A stretch of DNA of 64,000 bases from Gemmatimonadota bacterium (GTDB taxonomy: Bacteria; Gemmatimonadota; Gemmatimonadetes; Gemmatimonadales; GWC2-71-9). The stretch spans positions 496,001 to 560,000 of the forward strand of contig JADJPD010000006.1 of NCBI GenBank assembly GCA_016713435.1, read 5' to 3'. Shown here one piece after another: positions 48,847-58,244 of this stretch (position 1 is the stretch's first letter; every line of letters begins with the position of its first letter). The notes below the pieces were generated by a model. The model worked only from the letters and a program-made list of their open reading frames with translations, searched no databases and was not told the origin of the DNA. A program made the position numbers and the translations under genes.

Positions 48847-50489
48847 CCGCCCCGCGCCTCCTCCGCCGCCGCACCACCACGCCGGCGCGCATCGTCTCCG
48901 GCGGGAGCTCGAACACCAGCCTCCCCGGGGACCTGCTGGTCGAGACCTGCCGGCGGGTCCGGGCCCTCGGGGTGGTGTCCGCGGGCCTGTGGTCCTTCTC
49001 CATCCTCGTCAACGCCGTCGTCGCCCCGCTGCTGGGCCGGCCCGCGATCCTCGACCAGGTCTGGCCGTGGCCCGCGCTGCACGTCGCCGGGTTCGGGCTC
49101 CTGCTCGCCGTCGGCTTCACGGTTGTGGCCGTCCGGATGGCCGGCCGCCCGGAGCAGCTGGTGGATGCGAGCGCCGGCTTCTTCCTGCTCAACTGTTTCC
49201 TGGCCGCGCTGCTCACCCAGTGGGTCCCGCCGCCCATCACCCCCCGGCTGTCGTGGCTCGCGGTGCTGGTGCTCATCTACCCGGCGATCGTGCCCTTGTC
49301 GCCGCGCCGCACCCTCCTGATCTCGCTGGCCGCGGCGACCATGGATCCCATCGGCCTCGGCATCGCGGAGCTGCGGGGCGTGCCGTTCGATCATGCGCCG
49401 TTCTATTTCGTCTGGAGCTTCCTGCCCACGTACCTCTGTGCCGTGATCGCGGTGGTGCCGGCCAGGGTGATCCGGAGCCTCGGCCAGCAGGTGCGGCGGG
49501 CCCGGGAGCTGGGGAGCTACCGGCTGGAGGCGCTGCTCGGGCGCGGGGGGATGGGGGCGGTGTATCGCGCCTCCCACCAGATGCTGGCGCGTCCCGCGGC
49601 CGTGAAGATCATCCGGCCCGAGGTGCTGGGGGAGCACACCGCGGCCAAGGCGCGCGTCATCCTGGAGCGCTTCCGCCGCGAGGCGGAGGCCTCCGCGACG
49701 CTCCGGTCACCGCACACCATTAGCCTGTACGACTTCGGCATGGCGCAGGACGGGACCTTCTTCCTGGTCATGGAGCTGCTCGAGGGCCTGGACCTCGAGC
49801 GCCTGGTGGAGCGCTACGGGCCGCTCCCGCCCGAACGGGTGGTGCACCTGCTGCGGCAGGTGTGCCACTCGCTCGAGGAGGCGCACCGGCGGGGCATGGT
49901 CCACCGCGACATCAAGCCCTCGAACATCTTCACCTGCCGCATGGGACTCGAGGTGGACTTCGTGAAGGTGCTCGACTTCGGGCTGGTCAAGCTGCAGGAC
50001 GACGAGGGCGCCGAGGCCGTGAAGCTGACGGCGCCCAACGCCACGGCGGGCACCCCCGCGTTCATCGCGCCCGAGGTGGCGCACGGGGGGCGCCCGGTGG
50101 ATGCGCGGGTCGACATCTACGCCCTGGGGTGCGTGGCCTACTGGCTGCTCACCGGCCAGCTGGTGTTCGAGGCCCGGAACCCGCTGCAGCAGCTGCTGCA
50201 GCACATCAACGACGCCCCGGTGCCGCCCTCGCGCCGGATCGAGCTGCCCATCCCTGCGGCACTCGACGAGGTGGTGCTGGCCTGCCTCGCCAAGGACCCG
50301 GCAGGGCGCCCGGCGTCCGCCGCCGAGCTGGCCACGCGCCTGGAGCAGGCGATCGGCCCGGCCCGCTGGGACGTGGAGCGGGCGGTCGCCTGGTGGGAGC
50401 GGCATCGTCCCGAATCAGTGGAGCTGCCGGAGCCCGAGGCGACGGAGCCCGGCCGGGCGCCGGCGGCGACCCTCGAGGTGGCGCGGTGA
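48843..50489 (+). CDS. Membrane Ser/Thr protein kinase (second of pair)
   Basis: 548 residues, a diverged paralogue of the preceding kinase with the same plan: N-terminal helices (SAGLWSFSILVNAVVAPLLG, LHVAGFGLLLAVGFTVVAV, LVLIYPAIVPLSP, YFVWSFLPTYLCAVIAVV), then a kinase with LLGRGGMGAVYRASH, AVKIIRPEV, MVHRDIKPSNIFTC, VLDFGLVK, TPAFIAPEVA. ATGA overlap with the first kinase and GTGA overlap with the transporter gene. The pair may phosphorylate each other or form a heterodimer. Confidence 0.93.
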   Translation: MTAPRLLRRRTTTPARIVSGGSSNTSLPGDLLVETCRRVRALGVVSAGLWSFSILVNAVVAPLLGRPAILDQVWPWPALHVAGFGLLLAVGFTVVAVRMAGRPEQLVDASAGFFLLNCFLAALLTQWVPPPITPRLSWLAVLVLIYPAIVPLSPRRTLLISLAAATMDPIGLGIAELRGVPFDHAPFYFVWSFLPTYLCAVIAVVPARVIRSLGQQVRRARELGSYRLEALLGRGGMGAVYRASHQMLARPAAVKIIRPEVLGEHTAAKARVILERFRREAEASATLRSPHTISLYDFGMAQDGTFFLVMELLEGLDLERLVERYGPLPPERVVHLLRQVCHSLEEAHRRGMVHRDIKPSNIFTCRMGLEVDFVKVLDFGLVKLQDDEGAEAVKLTAPNATAGTPAFIAPEVAHGGRPVDARVDIYALGCVAYWLLTGQLVFEARNPLQQLLQHINDAPVPPSRRIELPIPAALDEVVLACLAKDPAGRPASAAELATRLEQAIGPARWDVERAVAWWERHRPESVELPEPEATEPGRAPAATLEVAR

Positions 50490-51883
50490 CGGCCGCCGGC
50501 GGCAGCGCCCTGGATCGCCTCCTCCGCCCCTTCACGGTGGTGCGGGACGGCGAGGGCCCGACCGCCCTCCTGCTCACCGGGAACGTCTTCCTGCTGCTCA
50601 CCGCCTATTACGTCATCAAGCCGGTCCGGGAGGCGCTGATCCTCGCGGCGAGCGGGGCGGAGGTCAAGTCGTACGCGGCCGGGGGGCAGGCGCTCCTGCT
50701 GCTGCTCCTAGTGCCGCTCTACGGGCGCCTCGCCGACCGGCTCCCGCGCCGCCGGCTGCTCAACGCGGTCACCGGCTTCTTCGTGGCCTGCCTGGCGGCG
50801 TTCTACCTGCTCGCCGGGGCGGGGGTGCGGGTCGGGATCCCGTTCTTCCTGTGGGTGGGGATCTTCAACCTGATGATCGTGGCCCAGTTCTGGTCTTTCG
50901 CCAACGACCTGTACAGCCGCGAGCAGGGCGAGCGCCTCTTCCCGATCGTGGCGTTCGGGGCGTCGCTCGGGGCGGTGCTCGGGAGCGGGGTGGCGGGCGC
51001 GCTGATCCCGGTGGTGGGCGTGCCGCAGCTGCTGCCCGTTGCCGCGCTGCTCCTGGCCGCGGCGGCCGCCCTCGGCAACCTTGCCGACCGGCGCGAGCGA
51101 CGGCGCTGCGAGGCCGGCCTGCCGCCGCGCTTCACCACCGCGGAGATCCCCGCGGCCACCGGCGAGTACCTGGTCCAGGAGGCGGGCGGGACCGAGCAGG
51201 TCACGGTGTCGCTTGCGGGCGGGCCCGCGCGGCCCGGCACCTTCCGCCTGGTGTTCGAGAGCCGCTACCTGCTCGGCATCGCGCTGCTGCTGCTGGTGGT
51301 GAACTGGGTGAACACCACCGGCGAGTACGTCCTCGGCCGCACCGTCGCGGCCGCCGCAGAAGCGGCGGTGGCGGGCGGAACCGCCGACGGGCTCGGCGTG
51401 GCCGGGTTCATCGGCCGGTTCTACTCGCGCTTCTTCCTCGGCGTGAACCTGGCGGGCCTCCTCCTGCAGCTGCTGGTGGTGCCGCGGCTGCTCCGCCTCG
51501 CGGGCGTCCGGGTGGCGGTGCTGGTCCTCCCCGCGGTGGCCCTGCTCGGGTATGCGCTGCTGGCCTTCGTGCCGCTGCTGGGGGTGGTGCGCTGGGTGAA
51601 GACCGCGGAGAACGCCACCGATTACTCGCTGCAGAACACCGTCCGCAACGTCCTCTTCCTGCCCACCACCCGGGAGCAGAAGTACAAGGCCAAGCAGGGC
51701 ATCGACGGCGTCTTCGTGCGGGCGGGCGACGTGCTCTCCGCGCTCTCTGTTTACCTAGGCACCACCGTGCTGGCGCTGGGGCCCCGGGAGTTTGCGCTCG
51801 GCAACCTGGTGCTGGTGCTGGCCTGGCTCGCCCTCGCCGTCGGGACGGGACGCGGCTACGCCCGCCTGACGGGGGCCGCATGA
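50486..51883 (+). CDS. Npt/TLC-type transporter homologue (ATP:ADP antiporter family-like)
   Basis: 465 residues, about 11-12 membrane helices. The first helix region NVFLLLTAYYVIKPVREALIL with its charged KPVRE motif and the loop FWSFANDLYSREQGERLFPIVAFGASLGAVLGS are hallmarks of the Npt1/Npt2 nucleotide-transporter family first known from plastids and intracellular bacteria. Free-living homologues have unknown substrates. A hydrophilic insert (residues 215-255) separates the two halves. Translationally coupled to the kinase before and the outer-membrane gene after. Confidence 0.82.
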   Translation: MTAAGGSALDRLLRPFTVVRDGEGPTALLLTGNVFLLLTAYYVIKPVREALILAASGAEVKSYAAGGQALLLLLLVPLYGRLADRLPRRRLLNAVTGFFVACLAAFYLLAGAGVRVGIPFFLWVGIFNLMIVAQFWSFANDLYSREQGERLFPIVAFGASLGAVLGSGVAGALIPVVGVPQLLPVAALLLAAAAALGNLADRRERRRCEAGLPPRFTTAEIPAATGEYLVQEAGGTEQVTVSLAGGPARPGTFRLVFESRYLLGIALLLLVVNWVNTTGEYVLGRTVAAAAEAAVAGGTADGLGVAGFIGRFYSRFFLGVNLAGLLLQLLVVPRLLRLAGVRVAVLVLPAVALLGYALLAFVPLLGVVRWVKTAENATDYSLQNTVRNVLFLPTTREQKYKAKQGIDGVFVRAGDVLSALSVYLGTTVLALGPREFALGNLVLVLAWLALAVGTGRGYARLTGAA

Positions 51884-54397
51884 GGTCCCGCGGGCTGCTG
51901 CTGCTCCTGGCGCTCGCGGCGCCGGCCGCGGCCGCGCAGGTCCGGCCGGCTCCCGCGCCGGGAGATTCGCTGGTGGTGCGGCCCATCGGACAGCGGTACG
52001 CGGCGGGATGGTTGCGTCGGCTCCTCCTCGGGCGGGAATACCGGAGCCTGTGGGCGGTGCCGGTCACCATCCCGGTACTCGACCTCGCCCGGTTCGGGGG
52101 CGGGCTCACGCCAGTCTCCCGGGGCGGGGGGCAGCAGACCACGAGCCTCCGGTTCCGCGCCGCCGACGGGCGGGAGTTCTACTTCCGGTCCGTGGACAAG
52201 GATCCCTCGCCCAACCTGCCGCCCGAGCTGCGCGGCACCGTGGTGGCCGCCGTGGTGCAGGACCAGATCAGCAGCGCCCACCCCACCGCGCCGCTCGTGG
52301 TGGGGCCACTGCTGGCGGCGGCCGGCGTGCTCCACGGCGAGACGGCGCTCTACATCCTGCCGGACGATCCCCGGCTGGGCGAGCACCGGTCGCTCGCCGG
52401 GCTAATCGGCATGCTCGAGCCCCGCATCGGGGCCGGCTGGGGCGGCGCAACCGAGGTGATCCAGGGCGACGAGCTCTTCACCCGCGTGGAGCAGGGCCCG
52501 GACGACCGGGTGGATGCCCGGGCGTTCCTCACGGCGCGCCTGGTGGACATCCTCGTCGGCGACTGGGACCGGCACCGGGACCAGTGGTCGTGGGCCCGCT
52601 TCGGCGACGCGCTCCCCCACCGCTGGCAGCCCGTCCCGCGCGACCGCGATTTCGCCATGATCCGCTACGACGGCCTGTTCCTCCGCCTCGGACGGGTCCG
52701 GCTGCCGCAGCTCATTGATTTCGGTCCCGAGTACCCGGACGTGCTGGGGCTCACATGGAACGGCCGGGAGCTGGACCGCGCCTTCCTGCCCGAGCTGGAG
52801 CGGCCGACCTGGGACTCGGTCGTGGCCGAGGTGCAGGCGGCCATCACGGACGCGGTCATCGAGGCGGCGGTGCGGCGGATGCCGCCCGAACACGTGGCGC
52901 TCAACGGCGAGGCCATGGCGGCGGCCCTGCGCCGCCGGCGCGACGCCCTGCCCGAGGTGGCGGCGCGGTTCTACCACATGCTGCTCGAGCAGGCGGACCT
53001 CGTGGCCACGGACGCGGACGACGTTGCCACCATCCGCCCGGCCGGCGCGGACACGGTGGAGGTCACGCTGCGCCGGCCCGGGCAGGCGCCGTACTTCCTG
53101 CGGCGCTTCAGCCGCGCGGACTCGCGGGAGCTTCGGCTGTTCCTGCGGGGCGGTGCGGACAGCCTGCGCCTGGACGACGGCACCCGGCTCCCCTTCCCAG
53201 GTGCGCGTGATCGGCGGGGCAGGTTCGGACGTCCTGCTGGCACCGGGCGACCGGAGGCTCCGCCTGTACGACACCGATCCGGGAACCGTCGTGTCCCCCG
53301 GCGCCGAGGTGGATGCGCGCCCGTTCACCCCGCCCCCCAAGCGCACCCCGACCGAGATACCCCCGCGCGACTGGGGCCATCGCTGGGAGCCCGCCGGGCT
53401 CATCAGCATCGGGCCCGATGTCGGCGTGCTGCTCGGGGCGGGGCGGACCCTCACCACCTACGGCTTCCGCCGGCTTCCCTTCGCCAGCCGGCACCGCTTC
53501 CGCGCCGGGCTGGCCACCGGACCGTGGACCTACCGGGCCGATTACCGGGGGGAGTTCCGGCGCGAGACCTCCCCGGGATGGCTCGAGGTGTCGGCGCGGG
53601 CGTCGGGCATCGACGTGCTCCGGTTCCACGGCTTCGGCAACGAGGTGGCGGCCCCGCGCCCCTCGGAGTTCTACCGGGTCACCCAGCACGCCCTCGGCGC
53701 GGGCGTCGCGGTGGTGCGGCCGCTCGGTGCGCATGTGGAGCTGACGGGCGGCGCCGGGGCCCGCTACGTCGTCACCGACGAGCGCGCCGACCGCTTCCTC
53801 ACCACCCTCGATCCCTACGGCGACGGCCGGTTCGGGGTGGTCGGCGCCCACGCCGGGCTCGCGCTCGACTCGCGCGCCCTGCCCGGCCCGGCGCGGGATG
53901 GGATCCACCTCAACCTCGGCGGGAGCCTCACCCCCGGGTGGTGGGACGCCACGGCGGCGTACGGCGAGGTGCACGGGGACGTGGCCGGGGTGCTGAATCT
54001 CCCCGCCCCCCTGGCGCCGGCGCTGCATGTGCGCGCGGGGGCGCGGAAGCTCTGGGGCCGCTTCCCCTACTTCGATGCGGCCTTCCTCGGCGACCCGGCC
54101 ACGGTGCGCCTTGGCCGCGAGAACCGCTACGCCGGGGATGCGGCCGTGTGGGGCGGGAGCGAGCTCTACCTCGGGTTCGGACAGCTGTTCGTCGGCGCGC
54201 CGGCGGAGTTCGGCGTCCTGGGCCTGGCCGAGGCGGGGCGCGTGTACCTGGATGGCGAATCGTCGGATCAGTGGCACGGGGCGGTGGGCGGCGGGCTCTG
54301 GCTGGCGATCCTCGACCGCGACAACCTCGTGAGCGTCTCGGTGGCGCGAAGCGCGGAGCGGACCGCCGCCTACTTCCGGGCCGGGCTCGGTTTCTGA
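51880..54397 (+). CDS. Outer-membrane beta-barrel protein with kinase-like N-terminal domain, one frameshift
   Basis: Signal peptide MRSRGLLLLLALAAPAAAAQ. The N-terminal 400 residues contain FRSVDKDPSPNLPPEL, AVVQDQISSAHP, DILVGDWDRHRDQWSWARF and PVPRDRDFAMIRYDG. This arrangement is seen in large outer-membrane proteins of Bacteroidota-like lineages and recalls HipA/PI4K-type folds (GDWDRH, RDRD). One extra base at about 53190-53203 shifts the frame between LRLDDGTRL and VRVIGGAGSDVLL. The last 360 residues are amphipathic strands ending in AYFRAGLGF, a typical C-terminal Phe of barrels. The joined length is about 839 residues. Role unknown; perhaps the outer-membrane target of the two kinases' pathway. 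Confidence 0.75.
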
Positions 54398-54401
54398 CGC
54401 C

Positions 54402-56564
54402 GTGAGCGGCCCGGCTGCCGATCGCCGCGCCACCGCGCTCGCCGCCCTGGCGAGCGGGCTGATGGTGGCCTTCCAGCTCGTGGGGAAGGCCACCCGGGAG
54501 GCACTCTTCCTCGGCGCCTTCGAGGTGGCGGCCCTGCCGCGGATGACCATCGCCGCCGCCGTGGTCTCCGCACTCACGGTCCTCGGGCTCTCGCGGCTGC
54601 TGCTGCGGGCCGGCCCCGCCCGGCTGGTGCCGCGCCTCTTCGTCGCGAGCGCCGTGCTGCTCGTCGCGGAGTGGCTGCTGATGTCGCGCGCGCCCCGCGC
54701 GGCGGTGGTCGCGTATTACCTCCACTTCAGTGCGCTCGGGGCGCTGCTGGTCTCCGGCTTCTGGGCCATGGTGGCCGAGCGCTTCGACCCGCGCGCTGCC
54801 CGGGCCAGCTTCACGCGCATCACCACCGGTGCCTCCCTCGGCGGCCTGCTGGGCGGGCTGCTCACGCTGCCGCTCGGCGCGCGGGTGCCCGTGGCCGCGC
54901 TCCTGCCGCTCCTGGCCGCCCTCCATGCGCTGACGGCCCTGCTGCTCCGGGGTCTCCACCTGGCGGAGCCGGTCGCCGGGGGGGCGCGTGCCCCGCGGTC
55001 CTCCGAGGCGCGGGAGGTGTTCCAAGGCTCCCGCTACCTGCGCCTCCTCGCGAGTCTCGTGATCCTCACGGCGATGGCCGAGGGGCTGCTCGACTGGGCG
55101 TTCAAGGCGCGGGCCCTCGCGGTCGCGCCGAGCGCGGGCGAGCTGCTGCGCTTCTTCACGCTGTTCTACTGCGCCACGGCGCTGCTGGGCCTGGTGCTCC
55201 AGGCTACGCTCCTGCCCGCGCTGCTGGCGCGGCTTGGCTCGGCACGGAGCGCCGCCCTGCTGCCGGCGGGCGTGATCCTCGGGAGCGCGACGGGGCTGGT
55301 CCTGCCGGGCGTGGTCCCGCTCCTCGGCGCCCGGGCCACCGAAGCCGTCCTGCGCGGGGGCATCTTCCGGAGCGCGTACGAACTCCTGTTCACGCCGGTC
55401 CTCCCCGCGGAGCGGCGCGCCACCAAGCTGCTGGTGGACGTCGGGGCGAGCCGGCTGGGTGACCTCGCGGGAGCCGCCTGCGTGCAGGTGCTCCTCCTCG
55501 GCGCCGGGAATGCCGTCGGTGCGTCCGTCCTCGTGGCCACGATGCTCGCGGCGGCGGGGGCCCTCGCCGTCGCCCGTCAGCTCCATGGCGGGTATGCCGG
55601 TGCCCTGGCGCGGAACCTCACGGTGCGGTCCGGCGGCCTCGACCCCGTGATGGAGGACACGGGTGGGCTGCTCCAGACGCTCACCGAACTCCGCGCCGAG
55701 CCGCCTGCTGCCACGCCCGCGGCGCCTGCGCCCGCACCGGCGGCCGCGCTCCCGCCGGACCGGGCGGCCGCCCTCGCCAGCCCGGATCGCGAGGTCGTCC
55801 GCGCCGCCCTGCGGCAAGGGCCGGTGCCGCCGGACCTGGTCGGGCGGGTGGTCACGCTGCTGGCCTGGGACGCCGTTGCCAGTGAGGCTATCGAGGTCCT
55901 GGCAGCCCAGGCGGAGGCCGCGGCCCCGCTGCTGATGGCCCGGCTGCTGGATCCCGACGAGGAGTTCGCCGTCCGGCGGCGCCTCGTCCGCGTGCTGGCC
56001 GGTGTGCCCACGCGCGAGGTGTTCACCGCACTGCACGCCGCCCTCAAGGACCGGCGCTTCGAGGTGCGCTACCTGGCGGGGCGGGCCCTCTACCGGCAGA
56101 AGGTGGCCCGCCCCGACCTGGTGGTGGACGACGCGCTGGTCCGCGACGTGGTGCTGACTGAGGTCAGCGTCGGCAAGGGCATCTGGGAGGGGCGGCGCCT
56201 CCTCGATGCCACGGACGACGCCGAGGCGCCCATGGAGACGTCCCTCCTCCGGGACCGCGCCGACCGGAGTCTCGAGCACGTCTTCACGCTCCTCGCCCTG
56301 GTCCTCCCCGAGGAGCCGCTCCGGCTCGCCTATCACGGGCTCCACACGGCGGACCGCCACCTGCGGGGGACCGCGCTCGAGTACCTCGAGCGGGTGCTGC
56401 CTTCCAGGGTCCGGGACCAGCTCTGGCCCTACCTCGAGCCGGAAGGGGCGCGCGGACTCCCGGCGGGCGACGCGGCGGGGGCGCTCGCGCGCCTGCTCGA
56501 GTCGCGGCAGTCCATCATCCTGGCCCTGGAGGCGGCACGGCGCCGGCGAGAGGCCGCGGAATGA
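54402..56564 (+). CDS. Npt/MFS-like transporter fused to HEAT-type repeats
   Basis: 720 residues from GTG 54402. Residues 1-410 form about 12 membrane helices with LMVAFQLVGKATREALFLGAF (the same K-x-x-REALFL motif as the antiporter two genes upstream) and FTRITTGASLGGLLGGLL. Residues 430-715 are cytoplasmic helical repeats (AAPLLMARLLDPDEEFAVRRRLVRVLAGVPTREVFTALHAALKDRRFEVRYLAGRAL), HEAT/armadillo-like, for protein binding. Such fusions exist in other bacteria but without assigned role. Last gene of the kinase operon. Confidence 0.8.
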   Translation: MSGPAADRRATALAALASGLMVAFQLVGKATREALFLGAFEVAALPRMTIAAAVVSALTVLGLSRLLLRAGPARLVPRLFVASAVLLVAEWLLMSRAPRAAVVAYYLHFSALGALLVSGFWAMVAERFDPRAARASFTRITTGASLGGLLGGLLTLPLGARVPVAALLPLLAALHALTALLLRGLHLAEPVAGGARAPRSSEAREVFQGSRYLRLLASLVILTAMAEGLLDWAFKARALAVAPSAGELLRFFTLFYCATALLGLVLQATLLPALLARLGSARSAALLPAGVILGSATGLVLPGVVPLLGARATEAVLRGGIFRSAYELLFTPVLPAERRATKLLVDVGASRLGDLAGAACVQVLLLGAGNAVGASVLVATMLAAAGALAVARQLHGGYAGALARNLTVRSGGLDPVMEDTGGLLQTLTELRAEPPAATPAAPAPAPAAALPPDRAAALASPDREVVRAALRQGPVPPDLVGRVVTLLAWDAVASEAIEVLAAQAEAAAPLLMARLLDPDEEFAVRRRLVRVLAGVPTREVFTALHAALKDRRFEVRYLAGRALYRQKVARPDLVVDDALVRDVVLTEVSVGKGIWEGRRLLDATDDAEAPMETSLLRDRADRSLEHVFTLLALVLPEEPLRLAYHGLHTADRHLRGTALEYLERVLPSRVRDQLWPYLEPEGARGLPAGDAAGALARLLESRQSIILALEAARRRREAAE

Positions 56565-56594
56565 GGAACGGGTATCGCCGGGGTCCCGACGGCA

Positions 56595-57038
56595 TCACTC
56601 CCGGCTGGTGCTGTCCCGCAGCCGGGCCCAGTTGGCGTCGGCCTTCTGGAGGTAGCCGGCGATGTCCTTGCTCCAGCGGTCCCGCACGTCGAGCGAGTAG
56701 TTCAGGTAGAGCCGGCCATCCACCACGGTGAAGGCCCGCGGGTCGATCTTGGCCCGGTAGCCGCGCGCCATCCCGTAGGCACAATACCCGCCATAGGCGG
56801 GCACGTATCGCGCGGGGTCCGCCTCGAAGGTGGCCTGGCTGGCGGCGCTCACGAAGCGATAGACGGCGCCCTCGTGCGACGCCGTGAAGGCCGGCGAGCC
56901 CGACGTGGCGCGTGCCTCGGTCTGGTAGGCGACGGGATCGTAGCCGTCGAGCGCCAGCCCATTGCGCACGTTCACGGCCTGGGCCTCGAGCCCGCTCGCG
57001 ACGACGACCAGGGCCAGCAGGGTGGTCGGCAACTTCAT
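56595..57038 (-). CDS. Secreted YHS-domain protein
   Basis: 147 residues with signal peptide (MKLPTTLLALVVVASGLEAQA). The YHS pattern is complete: LALDGYDPVAYQTEARATSGSPAFTASHEGAVYRFVSAASQATFEADPARYVPAYGGYCAYGMARG, followed by DPRAFTVVDGRLYLNYS. YHS domains are linked to metal (copper or iron) binding and handling. An ECF-type element with CGTC as -10 lies 60 bases upstream. Confidence 0.88.
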   Translation of the reverse strand: MKLPTTLLALVVVASGLEAQAVNVRNGLALDGYDPVAYQTEARATSGSPAFTASHEGAVYRFVSAASQATFEADPARYVPAYGGYCAYGMARGYRAKIDPRAFTVVDGRLYLNYSLDVRDRWSKDIAGYLQKADANWARLRDSTSRE

Positions 57039-57097
57039 CGGAACCTCAGGGGGTCAGGGACGGCGGCCCGCGGGACCATCCCCGGGCGCCCGGGGAA

Positions 57098-57123
57098 GAC
57101 GCCGTGCGGCGCCAGGAGGTTCC
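57098..57123 (-). promoter_or_regulatory. ECF-type promoter of the YHS gene
   Basis: Minus strand GGAACC (57118-57123), 16 bases, CGTC (57098-57101), 60 bases before the start; one base off the CGTT consensus. Confidence 0.45.
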
Positions 57124-57135
57124 CGGCCCGCGCTG

Positions 57136-57720
57136 TCAGCGGGGTGAGGTCACGATCGGACACCCGGGCGTCCCGGGGAAGACGCAGCGGAAGGTGGTGC
57201 GGAATCCGGTCCGGTCTCGCGCACGCCAGTCGGCGTATGGCTGGTACTTCGGCGCGGCTTCCAGACGCAACGGTGCCGGGAGGCTGGCGTAGTAGTCGAG
57301 CGCCGTCTCCCACGCCTGGACCTCTTCCTGCCCGATGCCCCAGGAGCCGGGCTGCGCACCGCCCCGGATGTGAATCAGCTCGTGCACCAGTCCCACGGCG
57401 AGCGCCGCCGGCGGCAGGCTGTCGCCCAGGATCAGGACCCGGCCGAAGGTGTGGTCGGTCAGGAAGTCGGGGGCACGTCCGGCCGCCTGCGTCAGGCGGC
57501 TCCCGCGGTTGGCCGCCCGTTCCGCCGGACCGGCGAAGCGCACCTCGTAGCCGGCCGCATCGTACTGCGCCAGCGCCGCTCGGCCCGTTTCCGAGAGCGC
57601 GAGGACCTGCGCCGCCCGCGCCAGCCTCGGCTCGGGCACCCAGCCGTGAGGAACCGGCGGCGCCACGGCGCGGAGCGCGCCAGCCAGCATCGTGGTGGTG
57701 ACGAAGCCAAACGGAAGCAT
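57136..57720 (-). CDS. Putative secreted zincin-like protein (HELIH motif)
   Basis: 194 residues with an N-terminal hydrophobic stretch. LAVGLVHELIHIRGG contains an HExxH zinc-protease motif, and a Glu-rich helix follows (GIGQEEVQAWETALDYYASL), where a third ligand could lie. The two Cys near the C-terminus (RCVFPGTPGC) may form a disulfide. No family recognised; enzymatic activity is a guess. Monocistronic, with no clear promoter seen. Confidence 0.6.
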   Translation of the reverse strand: MLPFGFVTTTMLAGALRAVAPPVPHGWVPEPRLARAAQVLALSETGRAALAQYDAAGYEVRFAGPAERAANRGSRLTQAAGRAPDFLTDHTFGRVLILGDSLPPAALAVGLVHELIHIRGGAQPGSWGIGQEEVQAWETALDYYASLPAPLRLEAAPKYQPYADWRARDRTGFRTTFRCVFPGTPGCPIVTSPR

Positions 57721-57850
57721 GGTGGAAGATACGGAGGCCGAAGCTCGGGCACCCGGGGCGCCAGGGCGGGGGTGAAGCGGGAATTCCTAGCCTCTTCTGG
57801 CAGTTTTCATGGTCCAGGGTGAGAGATATTGCGGACTGGTGGTGTCCCTA

Positions 57851-57909
57851 TTGGCCTGCAGGCGGTAGTAGTGTATCATCCATATAGTTGTTAGTGAGAA
57901 CGATTCTCA
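57851..57909 (+). promoter_or_regulatory. feoA promoter with Fur box
   Basis: TTGGCC (57851-57856), 17 bases, TATCAT (57874-57879). Just downstream TGAGAAC-G-ATTCTCA (57895-57909) is a 7-1-7 inverted repeat like a Fur box, extended by further symmetry (TTAGT/ACTAG). Bound Fur-Fe(II) would block elongation or initiation, so feoAB should be on under iron limitation. Confidence 0.75.
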
Positions 57910-57926
57910 ACTAGCCGAGCCCGCGA

Positions 57927-58211
57927 ATGCTCGAATCCCCGAAGACCGCGCCGAACGCCACCCATCAGGTGGTCATGGCGACCTGCCCGCTCGCGAATTG
58001 CGCGCCGGGGAGTCAGGCCACGGTCGTGGGGCTCGGCTGTTCGCCCGATGAGGGGTGTCGCCTGCGGGCGCTCGGTCTCTATGAAGGAAGCCAGGTCTGC
58101 GTGGTCGAGGCCCGGCACTGCATGCTCGTGGACGTCCGCGGCACCCGCCTCGCCCTGGGGAACGACCTGACCGCCGGCATCACCGTCCAGCTCGAGCGCC
58201 GGTCGGCCTGA
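57927..58211 (+). CDS. feoA: FeoA, SH3-like cytosolic partner of FeoB
   Basis: 94 residues with the FeoA core CPLANCAPGSQATVVGL, EGCRLRALGLYEGSQVCVVEARHCMLVDVRGTRLALGNDLTAGITV. It is needed for Fe(II) uptake through FeoB, encoded 33 bases later. Three extra Cys near the N-terminus are not conserved in most FeoA. Confidence 0.92.
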   Translation: MLESPKTAPNATHQVVMATCPLANCAPGSQATVVGLGCSPDEGCRLRALGLYEGSQVCVVEARHCMLVDVRGTRLALGNDLTAGITVQLERRSA

Positions 58212-58244
58212 CGGCCCCCGGATCGCCGCGCGCGATCCCCGCCC

